Source: Winogradskyella sp. MH6 (lineage in GTDB: Bacteria > Bacteroidota > Bacteroidia > Flavobacteriales > Flavobacteriaceae). From it: DNA of 64,000 nt. Shown one piece after another: positions 33,534 through 43,343 of this stretch; the first letter of the stretch is position 1, and every line of letters begins with the position of its first letter. The notes below the pieces were generated by a model. The model saw only the letters and a program-made list of their open reading frames with translations. It was not told the origin of the DNA and ran no database searches. The position numbers and the translations under genes were made by a program. The DNA lies in the NCBI RefSeq assembly GCF_022810765.1, contig NZ_CP094494.1, positions 1,674,001-1,738,000 of the forward strand, in the 5' to 3' direction.

Positions 33534-35021
33534 ATGAAAAAATTTAACATTACCATATGGCAATTTTTAATGATTATTGCTTTATTATCAACTTACAGTT
33601 GCAGCAGTGATAGTTCATCAAATGAACCTTCATCATTTGTTGAGGTAGAATCTATATCTATATTAGGAAATACAATTACAGATGGTGGTACAAGTCAACT
33701 ATCTGTAACGGTTACACCCAGTAATGCAACTGACACTTCGGTAACATGGTCCGTTTCTAATAGTAGTGTAGCTACAATTTCCAATTCAGGATTATTAACG
33801 GCAATTTCCAATGGTTCGGTAACCGTTAGAGCAACAGCACAAGATGGTTCTGGTATTTTTGGGGAGCAGATTTTTGAGATTTCTGGAGTTGGCAATCCGG
33901 TTAACGGAACAGTTGTAGAAACGTCGCAACAAATTTTAGCAGCAATAGCCTCTGCCAATCCTGGAGAAAATATCTATGTTAGAGGTGGTGATTATATTTT
34001 CAATTCTACGATACATATTTCAAGTGATGGTTCTAATGCGAATTTAATTTCACTTTTAGCATATCCATCCGATACCGAAAGACCTCGATTTAACTTCTCT
34101 TCTATGTCTGAAAACTCATCTAACAGAGGGATTGAGCTTTCAGGTGATTATTGGCATATTAAAGGCATTGATGTCTATGCAGCAGGAGATAATGGTTTAC
34201 ACATATCAGGAAGCAATAACACTATAGAGTTTTGCACGTTTAGCGAAAATAAAGACTCCGGATTACAGATTGATGGAGGAGGAAGTAACAATATTGTTCT
34301 GAATTGTGATTCTTATTATAATGCCGATTCTTCTTTGGAAAATGCCGATGGTTTTGCCTGTAAGTTAAATGCAGGTTCTAATAATAAATTTATAGGTTGT
34401 AGAGCTTGGCAAAACCTTGATGATGGTTGGGATGGTTATTTAAGAGATACCGACAATATTACGACTACTTACGAAAACTGTTGGGCTTTTAAAAATGGCT
34501 ATTTAATGAATGGTAGTGTAGGAGCAGGTGATGGTAATGGCTTTAAAACAGGTGGAAGTGATGATAAAACATTAAAACATAATGCTGTTTATACCAATTG
34601 TATTGCTGCTGGTAATGTTTATGACGGGTTTGACCATAATAGTAATCGTGGTGAAATAGAAATCTATAACTGTTCCGCTTACAGCAATGGCAGAAATATT
34701 AGTTTTAGTTCTACCAATATTGCTCAATTTTTATTGATAAAGAACACATTTTCGTTTGATGGTAACAATAATGATGGATTTTCTGCAACGACCACAGACA
34801 TTACAAGCAATGGCTGGCAAAATGGAATTACAACCAATGCGTCAGATTTTATAGCTGTAGATATCGATTTGCTAGCCTCTCCAAGAAACGAAGATGGAAG
34901 CTTACCTGATATTAATTTCTTAAAGCTCGTATCAGGAAGTGATTTGATTGATGCAGGCGAAGATGTAGGTCTTCCTTTTAATGGGTCGGCTCCAGATATA
35001 GGTGCTTTTGAGTTTGAATAA
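33534..35021 (+). CDS. PL9-type pectate lyase lipoprotein with BIG2 domain
   Basis: 495 residues from ATG 33534; an earlier start would overlap the operator and -7 box. Lipobox STYSC (Cys23). A bacterial Ig-like group 2 domain (about 36-118, SVTVTPSNATDTSVTWSVSN...) precedes a right-handed parallel beta-helix. The PL9 calcium site is readable: ADGF (Asp272) and DDGWD (Asp296, Asp297, Asp300), and the catalytic Lys338 in NGFKTGG. It cleaves polygalacturonate by beta-elimination on the cell surface. A lipoprotein with no T9SS domain. Next to the regulator and controlled by its own operator. Confidence 0.88.
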   Translation: MKKFNITIWQFLMIIALLSTYSCSSDSSSNEPSSFVEVESISILGNTITDGGTSQLSVTVTPSNATDTSVTWSVSNSSVATISNSGLLTAISNGSVTVRATAQDGSGIFGEQIFEISGVGNPVNGTVVETSQQILAAIASANPGENIYVRGGDYIFNSTIHISSDGSNANLISLLAYPSDTERPRFNFSSMSENSSNRGIELSGDYWHIKGIDVYAAGDNGLHISGSNNTIEFCTFSENKDSGLQIDGGGSNNIVLNCDSYYNADSSLENADGFACKLNAGSNNKFIGCRAWQNLDDGWDGYLRDTDNITTTYENCWAFKNGYLMNGSVGAGDGNGFKTGGSDDKTLKHNAVYTNCIAAGNVYDGFDHNSNRGEIEIYNCSAYSNGRNISFSSTNIAQFLLIKNTFSFDGNNNDGFSATTTDITSNGWQNGITTNASDFIAVDIDLLASPRNEDGSLPDINFLKLVSGSDLIDAGEDVGLPFNGSAPDIGAFEFE

Positions 35022-35025
35022 TTAA

Positions 35026-35061
35026 ATGTTAGTAGATGTATTACATTTCATCTACTAACAT
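35026..35061. terminator. perfect stem between convergent PL9 and PL1 genes
   Basis: ATGTTAGTAGATG (35026-35038) pairs with CATCTACTAACAT (35049-35061), 13 bp without mismatch and a 10-base loop. It lies five bases after the PL9 stop. The second arm also codes the last residues of the convergent PL1 gene (MLVDEM). No T run follows on either side, so it may act as a bidirectional 3'-end or stability element. Confidence 0.55.
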
Positions 35062-36354
35062 ATTAGCATAAACTTCAATATTAGAATAGTTCTCATTCAA
35101 GGTGTTTAAATGAGCGTCCTCTTTGTTTTTATTTAATTTAAGCTTTCGCTCCCATTTGTCTGGTATACCATCTCCATCAGAATCTTTTAAAGCTTCCTTA
35201 GACTTTATTTTTGGCCAACTACCAACATTATTTTGGGAGTCTATGATACCATCTTTATAACTTACTTTTCCTTTCTTTACATTTTTTACAAGTCGTTTGT
35301 CAACCTTATCTCTAGAATAACTAGCTCCAGAACTTTTAAGTACTTTGTTGAAAGCAGTTTCAGCATTGGAAGTAGAAATGTTGTTGCTTATATCTATTGA
35401 AGTTTCTAGTTTAGCAAGTTCAGGGTTATTACATTGTACACCACCATCCCAATTATTCTCAGTGATATCTTCATAATTATAAACATAATTTCCATCAACA
35501 TAGAATTTTCCGTAAGGTTCAGAAGGGCTTACGATTCTGTCTAATTTAGAAGAAGTCGTGGCAGGACCTGATTTAAAATAGTTGTTTACAATATTGTATG
35601 TTCCTTTTTCACCACCATAAATGTTATTTTCACCCCAATTATAAATTACATTATTTCTGAAATCTACAAATTCATTTTCTGAATTTTCTGTGGTTTTAGA
35701 GCCGCTAAATCTTGGGTTTCTACTATTGTTATTAGCGATAAGATTATGATGAAACGAAGTGTTCACTCCACCCCAAATTCCGCCATAACCATGAGCTCCC
35801 TTTTTGTGTACAGATCTGTTAAGAGCTTCGGAAACAATATTCCATTGAAACGTAAAATTTTTGTTGTTGTAGAAGGAAGCATTTTCATCGGTTCCCCAAC
35901 TAATAGAGCAGTGGTCTATGATTACATTTTCGGTGTCTCTGCAACCAAGAGCATCACCTTCAATAGCGTTAATATCTCCCATTCTAAATCTTAGATATCT
36001 TATGATAACATTATTGGATTTTATAGTCACTGGGTAGCCTTTTAGTGTAATTCCTCCACAAGGTGCAGTTTGCCCTAATATAGTTAAATCGCCTTTGTTA
36101 ATGTCTAATTTAGATTGAAGTTCAATAGTGCCAGAAACATCAAAAACAATAATTCTAGCCCCTTTCTTTAAGATGCCTTTTCTAAGGCTACCTTCTCCGC
36201 TATCATTAAGATTTGTAACTTTATAAATAAAACCACCTCTTCCGCCAGTTGCATGTTGCCCAAAACCTTCAGCAGTAGGAAACGCTATTTGCTGAGCTGA
36301 AATCCCTAAAAAGGATAAAAGGTTAAATAGTAATATTAAGGCTTTATTTTTCAT
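35041..36354 (-). CDS. secreted PL1 pectate lyase
   Basis: 437 residues. The signal peptide ends GISAQ. Parallel beta-helix lyase beginning AFPTAEGFGQHATGGRGGFIYKVTNLNDSGEGSLRKGI, with VIIDHCSISWGTDENAS (Ca-binding region) and FHHNLIANNNSRNPRFSG (substrate/catalytic Arg region), as in Bacteroidota PL1. Near the end SDGDGIPDKWERKLKLN is a Ca-binding thrombospondin-3/dockerin-like repeat. No T9SS domain, so it is probably periplasmic or surface. Last gene of the susC operon; an intercistronic stem upstream may lower its expression. Confidence 0.86.
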   Translation of the reverse strand: MKNKALILLFNLLSFLGISAQQIAFPTAEGFGQHATGGRGGFIYKVTNLNDSGEGSLRKGILKKGARIIVFDVSGTIELQSKLDINKGDLTILGQTAPCGGITLKGYPVTIKSNNVIIRYLRFRMGDINAIEGDALGCRDTENVIIDHCSISWGTDENASFYNNKNFTFQWNIVSEALNRSVHKKGAHGYGGIWGGVNTSFHHNLIANNNSRNPRFSGSKTTENSENEFVDFRNNVIYNWGENNIYGGEKGTYNIVNNYFKSGPATTSSKLDRIVSPSEPYGKFYVDGNYVYNYEDITENNWDGGVQCNNPELAKLETSIDISNNISTSNAETAFNKVLKSSGASYSRDKVDKRLVKNVKKGKVSYKDGIIDSQNNVGSWPKIKSKEALKDSDGDGIPDKWERKLKLNKNKEDAHLNTLNENYSNIEVYANMLVDEM

Positions 36355-36375
36355 GTTTAATCTTCAAATTAAATT

Positions 36376-36416
36376 TAATAAAAAAGGAGAAATGTTATTT
36401 GAACAAATCTCCTTTT
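36376..36416 (-). terminator. intercistronic terminator-like stem
   Basis: AAAAGGAGA and TCTCCTTTT (plus-strand arms 36382-36390 and 36408-36416) form a perfect 9-bp stem with a 17-base loop, followed on the minus strand by TTTATT. It lies between the DUF4957-type gene and the PL1 gene and could be a partial terminator. Confidence 0.6.
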
Positions 36417-36444
36417 AAAAGACTAACTTATCTAAATATCAATA

Positions 36445-37998
36445 TTATTGTCTCCAACGTGGATCACCAACTTGATTATCAATTAATGATTGAGTTGTAA
36501 TTGTAAAATCACCATTAAGAGGATCAACAAAACCAGGATCTGTGGTTGTGTAACTCGATGATGTATCGTATCTAAGTACTGTAGGGTCATAGAACGTAGG
36601 TGCATTAAAGTAGTTATTATTACTAAATGTAATGAACTCATCTGTTCTTGTTTGGTCTGAGTAGCCTTCAGATGCCGTATCTGTAATTAAAGTATTGTTT
36701 ACCGTAATATCATTGTCTTGGAATCTTACATATAGAATTCTTCTACTTGAAGAGTTAGAGCAGGCGTATAATGTACAACTGTCTATTGTTAGATTACAAG
36801 TAAAACCTGATTGGGTAGAAGTTCCAGCATCATCAATTCTAAAGAAATCTCTTCCTGGCGCACAATTGTTGAATGTACTGTTGCTAAAATTAACATTTAG
36901 TACATCAGAGTTTCTGAAGTCAAAGAAATCACCACCACTTGTTAAGACATTTGTGACAACACAGTTTTCAACTGTTATTGATTGTACAATAGCATCGGTA
37001 ACATTTCCTGCTATAAACGATCTGTTATAATCATGAACATTACAACCACTTACCAATAATGAGTTGTAGTTGCCAGTAGCAGTATATCTTAGCATATCTG
37101 TTAAATCTGTAGCGACATCACCAGTAAGGTCTAAGTCTATAAGCTCAACATCAGTAGCGCCATCTACTACAGAAAAACTTACTTTCAGTAAAGGTTTGTC
37201 AAAACTGTAAAGACCTCTAATAGTTAAAGATTTGTCTAAAGTAATTGTACCAACTTGTGCAGTATAGTCACCAGCATCTAATACTAAAACATCACCAGGA
37301 TTAGCATCAGCTACCATTTGAAATATATCATCAGAAGGCGTCACTAAAATACCATCTCCAATATCAATACCTGTAGTAAATGTTAAAACACCTCTAATGG
37401 TAGTGCCATTAAGTATTTGTACTGTATAATCTGTTTCACCTGTAAGCCCTGTTACTGTAGCAACACCTTCTGCAATTTCTTGTGCAGATAAAGTGTAAGT
37501 AATGTTACCAGGTACCAAAAACAATTCAGTAACGGTAGTATTAGGCAACCATCTAAAAGTTGCTTCGGTAGCTAAAATATCCTCAGGTACAATAGGGTAA
37601 AAAATCTGCTCAGTTAATGTCTCTGCCGTTGTGGTAGCATAAGTAGAATTTTCCAATCCTCTAGAGCTTATGGCTTGCACTCTTATGTAATAAAATGTTT
37701 CTTGTTGCATTTCTACTTGAACAGGAACCTGATCTGAAGTAACGTTAACAGTTTCTACGATGGTAGAAAAAGACGGATCTTCACTAAATTCTACAACATA
37801 GTTCTCAACATAAGGGTCAGAATCCCATTGAAGCTCTACAACGACTTGATTTCTAATAAATGCTTGTAATCCAACAGGTGCAAACTCACGACTTACGTTT
37901 AGCTCTTCAATAACTTCATCTGGACTGTCACATCCCGAAAATGTAAACAGTAGAGAAAATAGCACTATTGAACACTTTAAAATATATCTTGCTTTCAT
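36445..37998 (-). CDS. DUF4957/DUF5123-type surface lipoprotein
   Basis: 517 residues. Lipobox FTFSGC (Cys23). A fibronectin type III-like domain (about 38-125, PVGLQAFIRNQVVVELQWD...), a second Ig-like stretch to about 210, then a parallel beta-helix (DUF4957/DUF5123, ILVTPSDDIFQMVADANPGDVLVLDAGDY to DPRWRQ). This domain order is typical of the third gene after SusC/SusD in pectin loci. It looks like a glycan-binding protein that has kept the lyase-like helix, since no Ca/Arg/Lys lyase set is evident. It probably holds pectin at the cell surface next to SusCD. Confidence 0.82.
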   Translation of the reverse strand: MKARYILKCSIVLFSLLFTFSGCDSPDEVIEELNVSREFAPVGLQAFIRNQVVVELQWDSDPYVENYVVEFSEDPSFSTIVETVNVTSDQVPVQVEMQQETFYYIRVQAISSRGLENSTYATTTAETLTEQIFYPIVPEDILATEATFRWLPNTTVTELFLVPGNITYTLSAQEIAEGVATVTGLTGETDYTVQILNGTTIRGVLTFTTGIDIGDGILVTPSDDIFQMVADANPGDVLVLDAGDYTAQVGTITLDKSLTIRGLYSFDKPLLKVSFSVVDGATDVELIDLDLTGDVATDLTDMLRYTATGNYNSLLVSGCNVHDYNRSFIAGNVTDAIVQSITVENCVVTNVLTSGGDFFDFRNSDVLNVNFSNSTFNNCAPGRDFFRIDDAGTSTQSGFTCNLTIDSCTLYACSNSSSRRILYVRFQDNDITVNNTLITDTASEGYSDQTRTDEFITFSNNNYFNAPTFYDPTVLRYDTSSSYTTTDPGFVDPLNGDFTITTQSLIDNQVGDPRWRQ

Positions 37999-38027
37999 CT
38001 TGTTTTAAGTTTCTTAATTAATAGTTA

Positions 38028-39821
38028 TTAATAGCCGTAATCGTTAACTAATTGACCGTTACTTGCATCTAAAAAGACTTGCCATATAGGCCAAAATTGT
38101 CTGTCATCAGGATTTACGCCTAGCTTATATATAGAGTTAATCATGTCGTCTTCTAAAGCAGTCCAATCTTGCTCAGCGTAATCAGGTCCTGGGTTTGTAG
38201 TTTCATTTCTGTTTAAACCATAGATATCTAGCGTTTCTCCATCCTCTTCATATTTGTAATAAAGAGTAGTTGGTACGTCTGCGTATTCACCCATTCTATT
38301 TTTAAGGTTAAACATTTTTACTTTAGCTTCATCTAAATTAGCACCAAGTAAGTTCCAACGAATTAAGTTCATTTTACGTTCCATTTCGCCAGTAAACTCG
38401 TATTTGTGTTCATTTACTATAGCTTCAAACATATCTGCAGAGCTTGATAAACCATCAACGTATGCATCTACTTTTTCTGCATGTAATTCAGAAGGGAATG
38501 CACGTCTTCTCAATTCTTTTAAATATGGTGCAGCAGCACCAGGTCCTTGTAATTCATTAGCAGTTTCAGCTGCAATCAATAATACTTCTGCATAGCGCAT
38601 GTAAATTTTGTTTACACCATCATCATTAGTAGACGTCACATAGCGATTCATCCACTCATATCTGTATTTTCCAAAATACCAAGTATCTAGTCCTACTAAT
38701 TCTTGTTGTGCAAAACCGTCAGTTGGATTTCCCCATTGATAAGGTACACAAGTAACATCTCTACGAGTATCATCTTCATCAAAATCGTAAAATACGGTTG
38801 GTAATGGTCCTGCGATTCCACCTCTAGCTTGGCCTGTATATTGGTCTACTCCTCGGTGTCTAACAGCAAAAGAAAATAGTACTCTACCACGACCAGCTGC
38901 GAAAGGAATCTCCCAAAGCGATTCATTACCTGCTATCACAGATTCTTCATTGTAATTTCTCCATAATGTTTCAAAAGAAGGTTCTAAATTCGCCTTACCG
39001 CTTCCAATAACATCTGTAGCTTCATTAAAAGCTAATGTGTACATATTTTGCACAGAAAGATCAGGATCATTACTTCTTCTTATGCCATCAGGATATTGTT
39101 GAAAACCTGAAGCAGCTAGAGCTAATCTTGCTCTGAAAGCTTTAACAAATGCTTTGTTTGCTCTCTCTACTGTACTTGTTGTAGAGTTTTCATTTGGCCA
39201 TCCTACTAAGTCTTCAGCCTCACCTAAATCAGCAATAATTTGTTTATAGATAACATCTCTGCTTGTTTTAGGTAAGTATAATGTTTCTGCAGAAATAGGT
39301 TCAAAACGAGCAGGAACATCTCCCCAAGTTTTTAATAAATCTGCATAATATATTGCTCTGTAAGTTAATGCCTCGCCTAGTAATTGACCAAGAGCTGTAC
39401 CTGGCTCTGGGTTTCCATACGTTCTTAGACCTCTGATACATAAGTTTGCACGTTCTATACCTGCGTACATCATTGCCCAAACGTTATTGTCTCTGTTCAT
39501 TTGAGTATTTGTAGGAGTCGCATCGTATATCATTAATTCTCCTTGAGAGCTACCTACTTCATCAGAACTGTAATTCCATTCTGTATCTGTATTAAAACCA
39601 TAAAAAGGAATATAACGACCTCTGTAGGAATTAGTTTGTCCCATACGTTCTAGTATGCCATCTACAGCACCTCTTGCTAAATCTGGTGTAGAGAAGATAA
39701 CCGATTCATCTCCAGATGATGGTGCAGGTGCATCTAAAAAGTCTTTGTCAAATTCTTGACAGGAATTAAATATTCCCGCTAGAATGAGTAATGTTAGAAA
39801 TATTGTTTTTTTCATTTTCAA
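38028..39821 (-). CDS. SusD/RagB-family glycan-binding lipoprotein
   Basis: 597 residues. Lipobox GIFNSC (Cys21). SusD motifs: YAGIERANLCIRGLRTYG, GQLLGEALTYRAIYYADLLKTWGDVP, tetratricopeptide-like repeats, and RYAEVLLIAAETANELQGPGAAAPYLKELRRRA, NEHKYEFTGEMERKMNLIRW near the end. It caps the SusC barrel on the outside and captures pectin oligosaccharides. Six bases after susC. Confidence 0.95.
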   Translation of the reverse strand: MKMKKTIFLTLLILAGIFNSCQEFDKDFLDAPAPSSGDESVIFSTPDLARGAVDGILERMGQTNSYRGRYIPFYGFNTDTEWNYSSDEVGSSQGELMIYDATPTNTQMNRDNNVWAMMYAGIERANLCIRGLRTYGNPEPGTALGQLLGEALTYRAIYYADLLKTWGDVPARFEPISAETLYLPKTSRDVIYKQIIADLGEAEDLVGWPNENSTTSTVERANKAFVKAFRARLALAASGFQQYPDGIRRSNDPDLSVQNMYTLAFNEATDVIGSGKANLEPSFETLWRNYNEESVIAGNESLWEIPFAAGRGRVLFSFAVRHRGVDQYTGQARGGIAGPLPTVFYDFDEDDTRRDVTCVPYQWGNPTDGFAQQELVGLDTWYFGKYRYEWMNRYVTSTNDDGVNKIYMRYAEVLLIAAETANELQGPGAAAPYLKELRRRAFPSELHAEKVDAYVDGLSSSADMFEAIVNEHKYEFTGEMERKMNLIRWNLLGANLDEAKVKMFNLKNRMGEYADVPTTLYYKYEEDGETLDIYGLNRNETTNPGPDYAEQDWTALEDDMINSIYKLGVNPDDRQFWPIWQVFLDASNGQLVNDYGY

Positions 39822-39827
39822 AGTTTT

Positions 39828-42800
39828 TTAAAAGTTAAGGTTTAAACCAAAAGCAACTTGCCTACTTCTAGGATATGCTGAGTAATCTACACGAGGTGTA
39901 AATGTTGTTTTTCTTCTTGTTGACACTTCTGGATCTAAGCCAGAGTAATTAGTCCATACAAAAACGTTGTTAGCAGTAACGTAAAGTCTTAGTTTAGTAA
40001 TTCCAAAATCAGACACCGCAGATTCTGGTAATGTATAACCTAAAGTTATTGTATTTAATCTTAAGTAAGAACCATCCTCAACAGCCCAGTCACTAAATAC
40101 ATACCTTTGCATGTAAGGAGACCACATAGTTGTATTAGCATTTAATGCTTCTAATTGCGATGGGTCTGTTACGAGTTGACCTGTAGAAGGATCTAAATTT
40201 GTCCATCTAACGCCATCAGCAAAAGTGGTAGTTAAGTTCCCAAAGTCATTGCTTTCTCTTGGTGTGTTTGAATGAATTTTGTTAGCATTATATACATCAA
40301 AACCAACACTAAAATTAAATGCAGCACTAAAGTCAAATCCGTAAGCACGTGCGCTTAAAGTCATACCTCCAGTAAAATCTGGGTTAGCATCTCCAATTAC
40401 TGTATTGTCATCATTATCTACAACTCCGTCTCCATTAATATCTTTAAGCTTTAGAGCACCAGGTCTAACAAATCCATCTCCAATTACAGCGCTGTTGTCT
40501 ACAACACCATCTCTTAATGTATATTCTCCGGTAGTTGAGTCATAATCAAAATCAGAAACTTCATAACGACCGTCACTTTGGTAGCCATACATAATGCCTA
40601 AAGGAGAACCTACTTGTACAAGATAATCATTTCCTATTTGACTAGAAGCCCACTCCGATGTCCAACCGAAATCTTCTAATTCACCTAATGAGTTGATGCG
40701 ATTGGTGTTAGCACTAACATTAAATGATAAATCCAATCCGTAGTTCTCTTTGCTTATCACAGAATAATTCACCAAGGCTTCAAAACCTGTGTTTTGTATT
40801 TCACCTATATTTCTAAATTGGTATTCGTAACCAGATCCTGGTGTACGGAAAGCCAACAATAAATCTTTAGTAACGTTTTTGTATAATTCAAACGATCCAC
40901 TTAAACGACCATCAAAAAGAGAATAATCTAAACCAAGGTTTTGAGTAACAGTTGTTTCCCATTTCAAATCTGGATTAGCTAGTACATTTGAAGCAGCCCA
41001 ATAGTTATCTATACCATTTATGTAAGAAGTATTGTAAGATTGAAACGTTTGGATGGTTTGTCCCGTAGGAATGTTATTGTTACCAGCTTCACCATAACTT
41101 AAACGTAACTTTAATGAATTTAACCAATCTGCATTTTTAAGAAATTCTTCTTCAGAAACCTTCCATGCAACAGCAGCAGAAGGGAAGTATCCCCAACGAT
41201 TATCACCTAAGAACTTACTTGAGCCATCAATACGATAAGTTGCAGTAAGTAAGTACTTGTTTTTATAGCCATAATTAGCACGACCAAAGAACGATAATAA
41301 TTTATCTTCAGGACTGTAAAAATTATTTACAGAAAAGGGAGTTCCTTGAGTTGTTAAATTTACACTTGTATTAAAGTCAAAAGCTGATGGGAAACCATGA
41401 AGCTCGCTAGTAACTTGATTGTTTTTAGCAATAATCATTTCCTCACCTACCAATAATTGAAGACTATGATCTGCTCCAAGATGATTTTTAAAATCATAGT
41501 TAATGGTATTAGCGTTTCTAAAATCTTCACGTTTTCTATCTCTAATAACTAAACTAGGTAGACCTTGATTTTCAACAGCAGGTCTGTTACTAGAAAAGTA
41601 TGTTGATTTACCGTAAAAGCGATAGTCTAAATCATTTCTGTTGTTAAGTGTAACACTCGTTTTGAGTTTAAGATTATCTATAACTTCCCATTCAAAACTA
41701 CCAGATAAGTTTAAGTTTTTTCTCAATTGTCTTCTTTGGTTGTCGTCTACAGCTACGAATGGGTTAACCAAATCGCTAAAGAAAGTTTCTTCTGTATTAG
41801 TTGGGTCAAAACTAGTTAATGGTATAGGGGAATATCTTATTGAGTGCTTTAGTCTAGAATCTGCAGAAGATATTTCATTTTGTTCATTAGCTCCACCACC
41901 ATTAATTTCTGTGTCAGAATAACGAGCGTTGAAGGTTAAATTAACTCTGTCGCTAGCTTTGCTCTTTAATGCTAAGGATAAATTGTTTCTTTTGAAGTTA
42001 GAACCAACCATAATTGCCTTTTCATCATAAAGCGCATAGTTGAAATTGAAATTGATTTTTTCAGATCCACCTCTAATTGACAAGTCTCTACTTTCTACTT
42101 CTCCAGTACGACCATAGATTAATTCTTGCCAATTGTTTCCTTTCATGCCAACATATTGGTCATAATCCTGATATAGACCATAGTTTTCTTCATAGGTCTC
42201 TAATTCATCATTTAACAACCAATATTCGTATTGCCATTTTACAAAATCTTCTGGACTTAATACATCTATTGTGTTTGCAATCTTTTTTACACCATAAAAT
42301 GTATTAAAGTTAACCGCAATTTTACCTTCTCTACCACTTTTAGTTGTTATAATAACAACACCATTTGCACCTCTAGAACCATAAATAGCTGTTGAAGATG
42401 CATCCTTTAAAACACTAATATTGGCAATATCTGAAGGTGAAATATCACTTAAATTATTGATAGGAAATCCATCAACAATAATTAAAGGAGAACTGTCTTG
42501 TGTTATAGATCCTGTACCTCTTACCTTTATTTGAACTTCGGCATCTGGAGACCCTTCGGTTGATAAAACTTGAACACCTGCAAGACGACCTGTTAAGGTT
42601 TCGGCAACATTAGATATGTTCTGCTCTTTTAAGTCATTACCACTAACAGTAACAACTGAGCCTGTTAAATCGGATTTTCGTGCAGTACCATAACCAATTA
42701 CAACAACTTCGTCTAGTGCTTCTTGGCTTGGCTTTAATTCAACATTAACTGTTGATTTGTCTCCAACTTTTATTTCTTGTGTAGCGTATCCTAAATAAGA

Positions 42801-43091
42801 AAACACCAATATAGCATTTGGTCCATCAACAGTAAGAGAATAATTACCGTCAAAATCTGTAGATGTACCGTTTGTAGTTCCTTTAACTAATACAGATGCA
42901 CCAGGAACTGGTCCGCCCATATCTTCTGCCGTCACAGTACCTGTTATAGTTTTGCTTTGGGCAAATAAGCATGAACCGCTCAAAAGGAATAATACGATTA
43001 AGGATTTCGAAATAGTTTTTTTCGAAATAATACTGTTAGTACCAGTTTCTTTCCGAAAAAAAAGCAAATGTTCAAATAGAGAGTTAAACAT
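39828..43091 (-). CDS. SusC/RagA TonB-linked outer-membrane transporter
   Basis: 1087 residues. Signal region ends GSCLFAQ, preceded by an unusually long N-terminal stretch of about 26 residues (MFNSLFEHLLFF...); no later ATG fits, so this start is kept. Carboxypeptidase-D-like domain (KTITGTVTAEDMGGPVPGASVLVKG), TonB-box region DEVVVIGYGTARKSDLTGSV, plug domain with SuscC signature VQIKVRGTGSI and ANISVLKDASSTAIYGSRGANGVVIITTKSG, then the 22-strand barrel to the C-terminal Phe. It imports pectin oligosaccharides using TonB energy. First gene of a four-gene operon with SusD. Confidence 0.95.
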   Translation of the reverse strand: MFNSLFEHLLFFRKETGTNSIISKKTISKSLIVLFLLSGSCLFAQSKTITGTVTAEDMGGPVPGASVLVKGTTNGTSTDFDGNYSLTVDGPNAILVFSYLGYATQEIKVGDKSTVNVELKPSQEALDEVVVIGYGTARKSDLTGSVVTVSGNDLKEQNISNVAETLTGRLAGVQVLSTEGSPDAEVQIKVRGTGSITQDSSPLIIVDGFPINNLSDISPSDIANISVLKDASSTAIYGSRGANGVVIITTKSGREGKIAVNFNTFYGVKKIANTIDVLSPEDFVKWQYEYWLLNDELETYEENYGLYQDYDQYVGMKGNNWQELIYGRTGEVESRDLSIRGGSEKINFNFNYALYDEKAIMVGSNFKRNNLSLALKSKASDRVNLTFNARYSDTEINGGGANEQNEISSADSRLKHSIRYSPIPLTSFDPTNTEETFFSDLVNPFVAVDDNQRRQLRKNLNLSGSFEWEVIDNLKLKTSVTLNNRNDLDYRFYGKSTYFSSNRPAVENQGLPSLVIRDRKREDFRNANTINYDFKNHLGADHSLQLLVGEEMIIAKNNQVTSELHGFPSAFDFNTSVNLTTQGTPFSVNNFYSPEDKLLSFFGRANYGYKNKYLLTATYRIDGSSKFLGDNRWGYFPSAAVAWKVSEEEFLKNADWLNSLKLRLSYGEAGNNNIPTGQTIQTFQSYNTSYINGIDNYWAASNVLANPDLKWETTVTQNLGLDYSLFDGRLSGSFELYKNVTKDLLLAFRTPGSGYEYQFRNIGEIQNTGFEALVNYSVISKENYGLDLSFNVSANTNRINSLGELEDFGWTSEWASSQIGNDYLVQVGSPLGIMYGYQSDGRYEVSDFDYDSTTGEYTLRDGVVDNSAVIGDGFVRPGALKLKDINGDGVVDNDDNTVIGDANPDFTGGMTLSARAYGFDFSAAFNFSVGFDVYNANKIHSNTPRESNDFGNLTTTFADGVRWTNLDPSTGQLVTDPSQLEALNANTTMWSPYMQRYVFSDWAVEDGSYLRLNTITLGYTLPESAVSDFGITKLRLYVTANNVFVWTNYSGLDPEVSTRRKTTFTPRVDYSAYPRSRQVAFGLNLNF

Positions 43092-43126
43092 GAGATTTTG
43101 AGTTAGTTTATAAATTAGTTTAAATA

Positions 43127-43171
43127 TGTAATCGATTGCACAAATTTATCGTTAATTTTGAAATACACAAA
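43127..43171 (-). promoter_or_regulatory. promoter and LacI-type operator of the susCD operon
   Basis: On the minus strand TTTG (43171-43168), a 19-base spacer, TAAATTTG (43148-43141), then TGCAATCGATTACA (43140-43127), one base off the perfect palindrome. The susC ATG is 36 bases further on. Confidence 0.82.
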
Positions 43172-43299
43172 TTTTTGTTAAGATTTTTTTCGATATGTTA
43201 ATTTTTTTGTACAAATATTGTTTAGTCCATAATACCATTGAAAACCAGAAAAAAAATAAAATTTTTAATGATGCTGAAATTGAAGAAATTATATAATTT

Positions 43300-43313
43300 A
43301 GTAATCGATTACA
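43300..43313 (+). promoter_or_regulatory. LacI-type operator of the T9SS PL1 gene
   Basis: AGTAATCGATTACA contains the perfect 12-bp core GTAATCGATTAC (43301-43312). The preceding TAATTTAG is a weak -7 box. The site is 173 bp from the susC operator in the same divergent region. Confidence 0.78.
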
Positions 43314-43343
43314 TTAATACTGAATTTATACTATTAAGTACTT

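Noticed and set aside
36445..37998. Catalytic pectate lyase assignment for the DUF4957-type protein
   Set aside because: It has the beta-helix fold but I could not find the Ca-binding Asp set plus Arg or Lys of a known lyase family.
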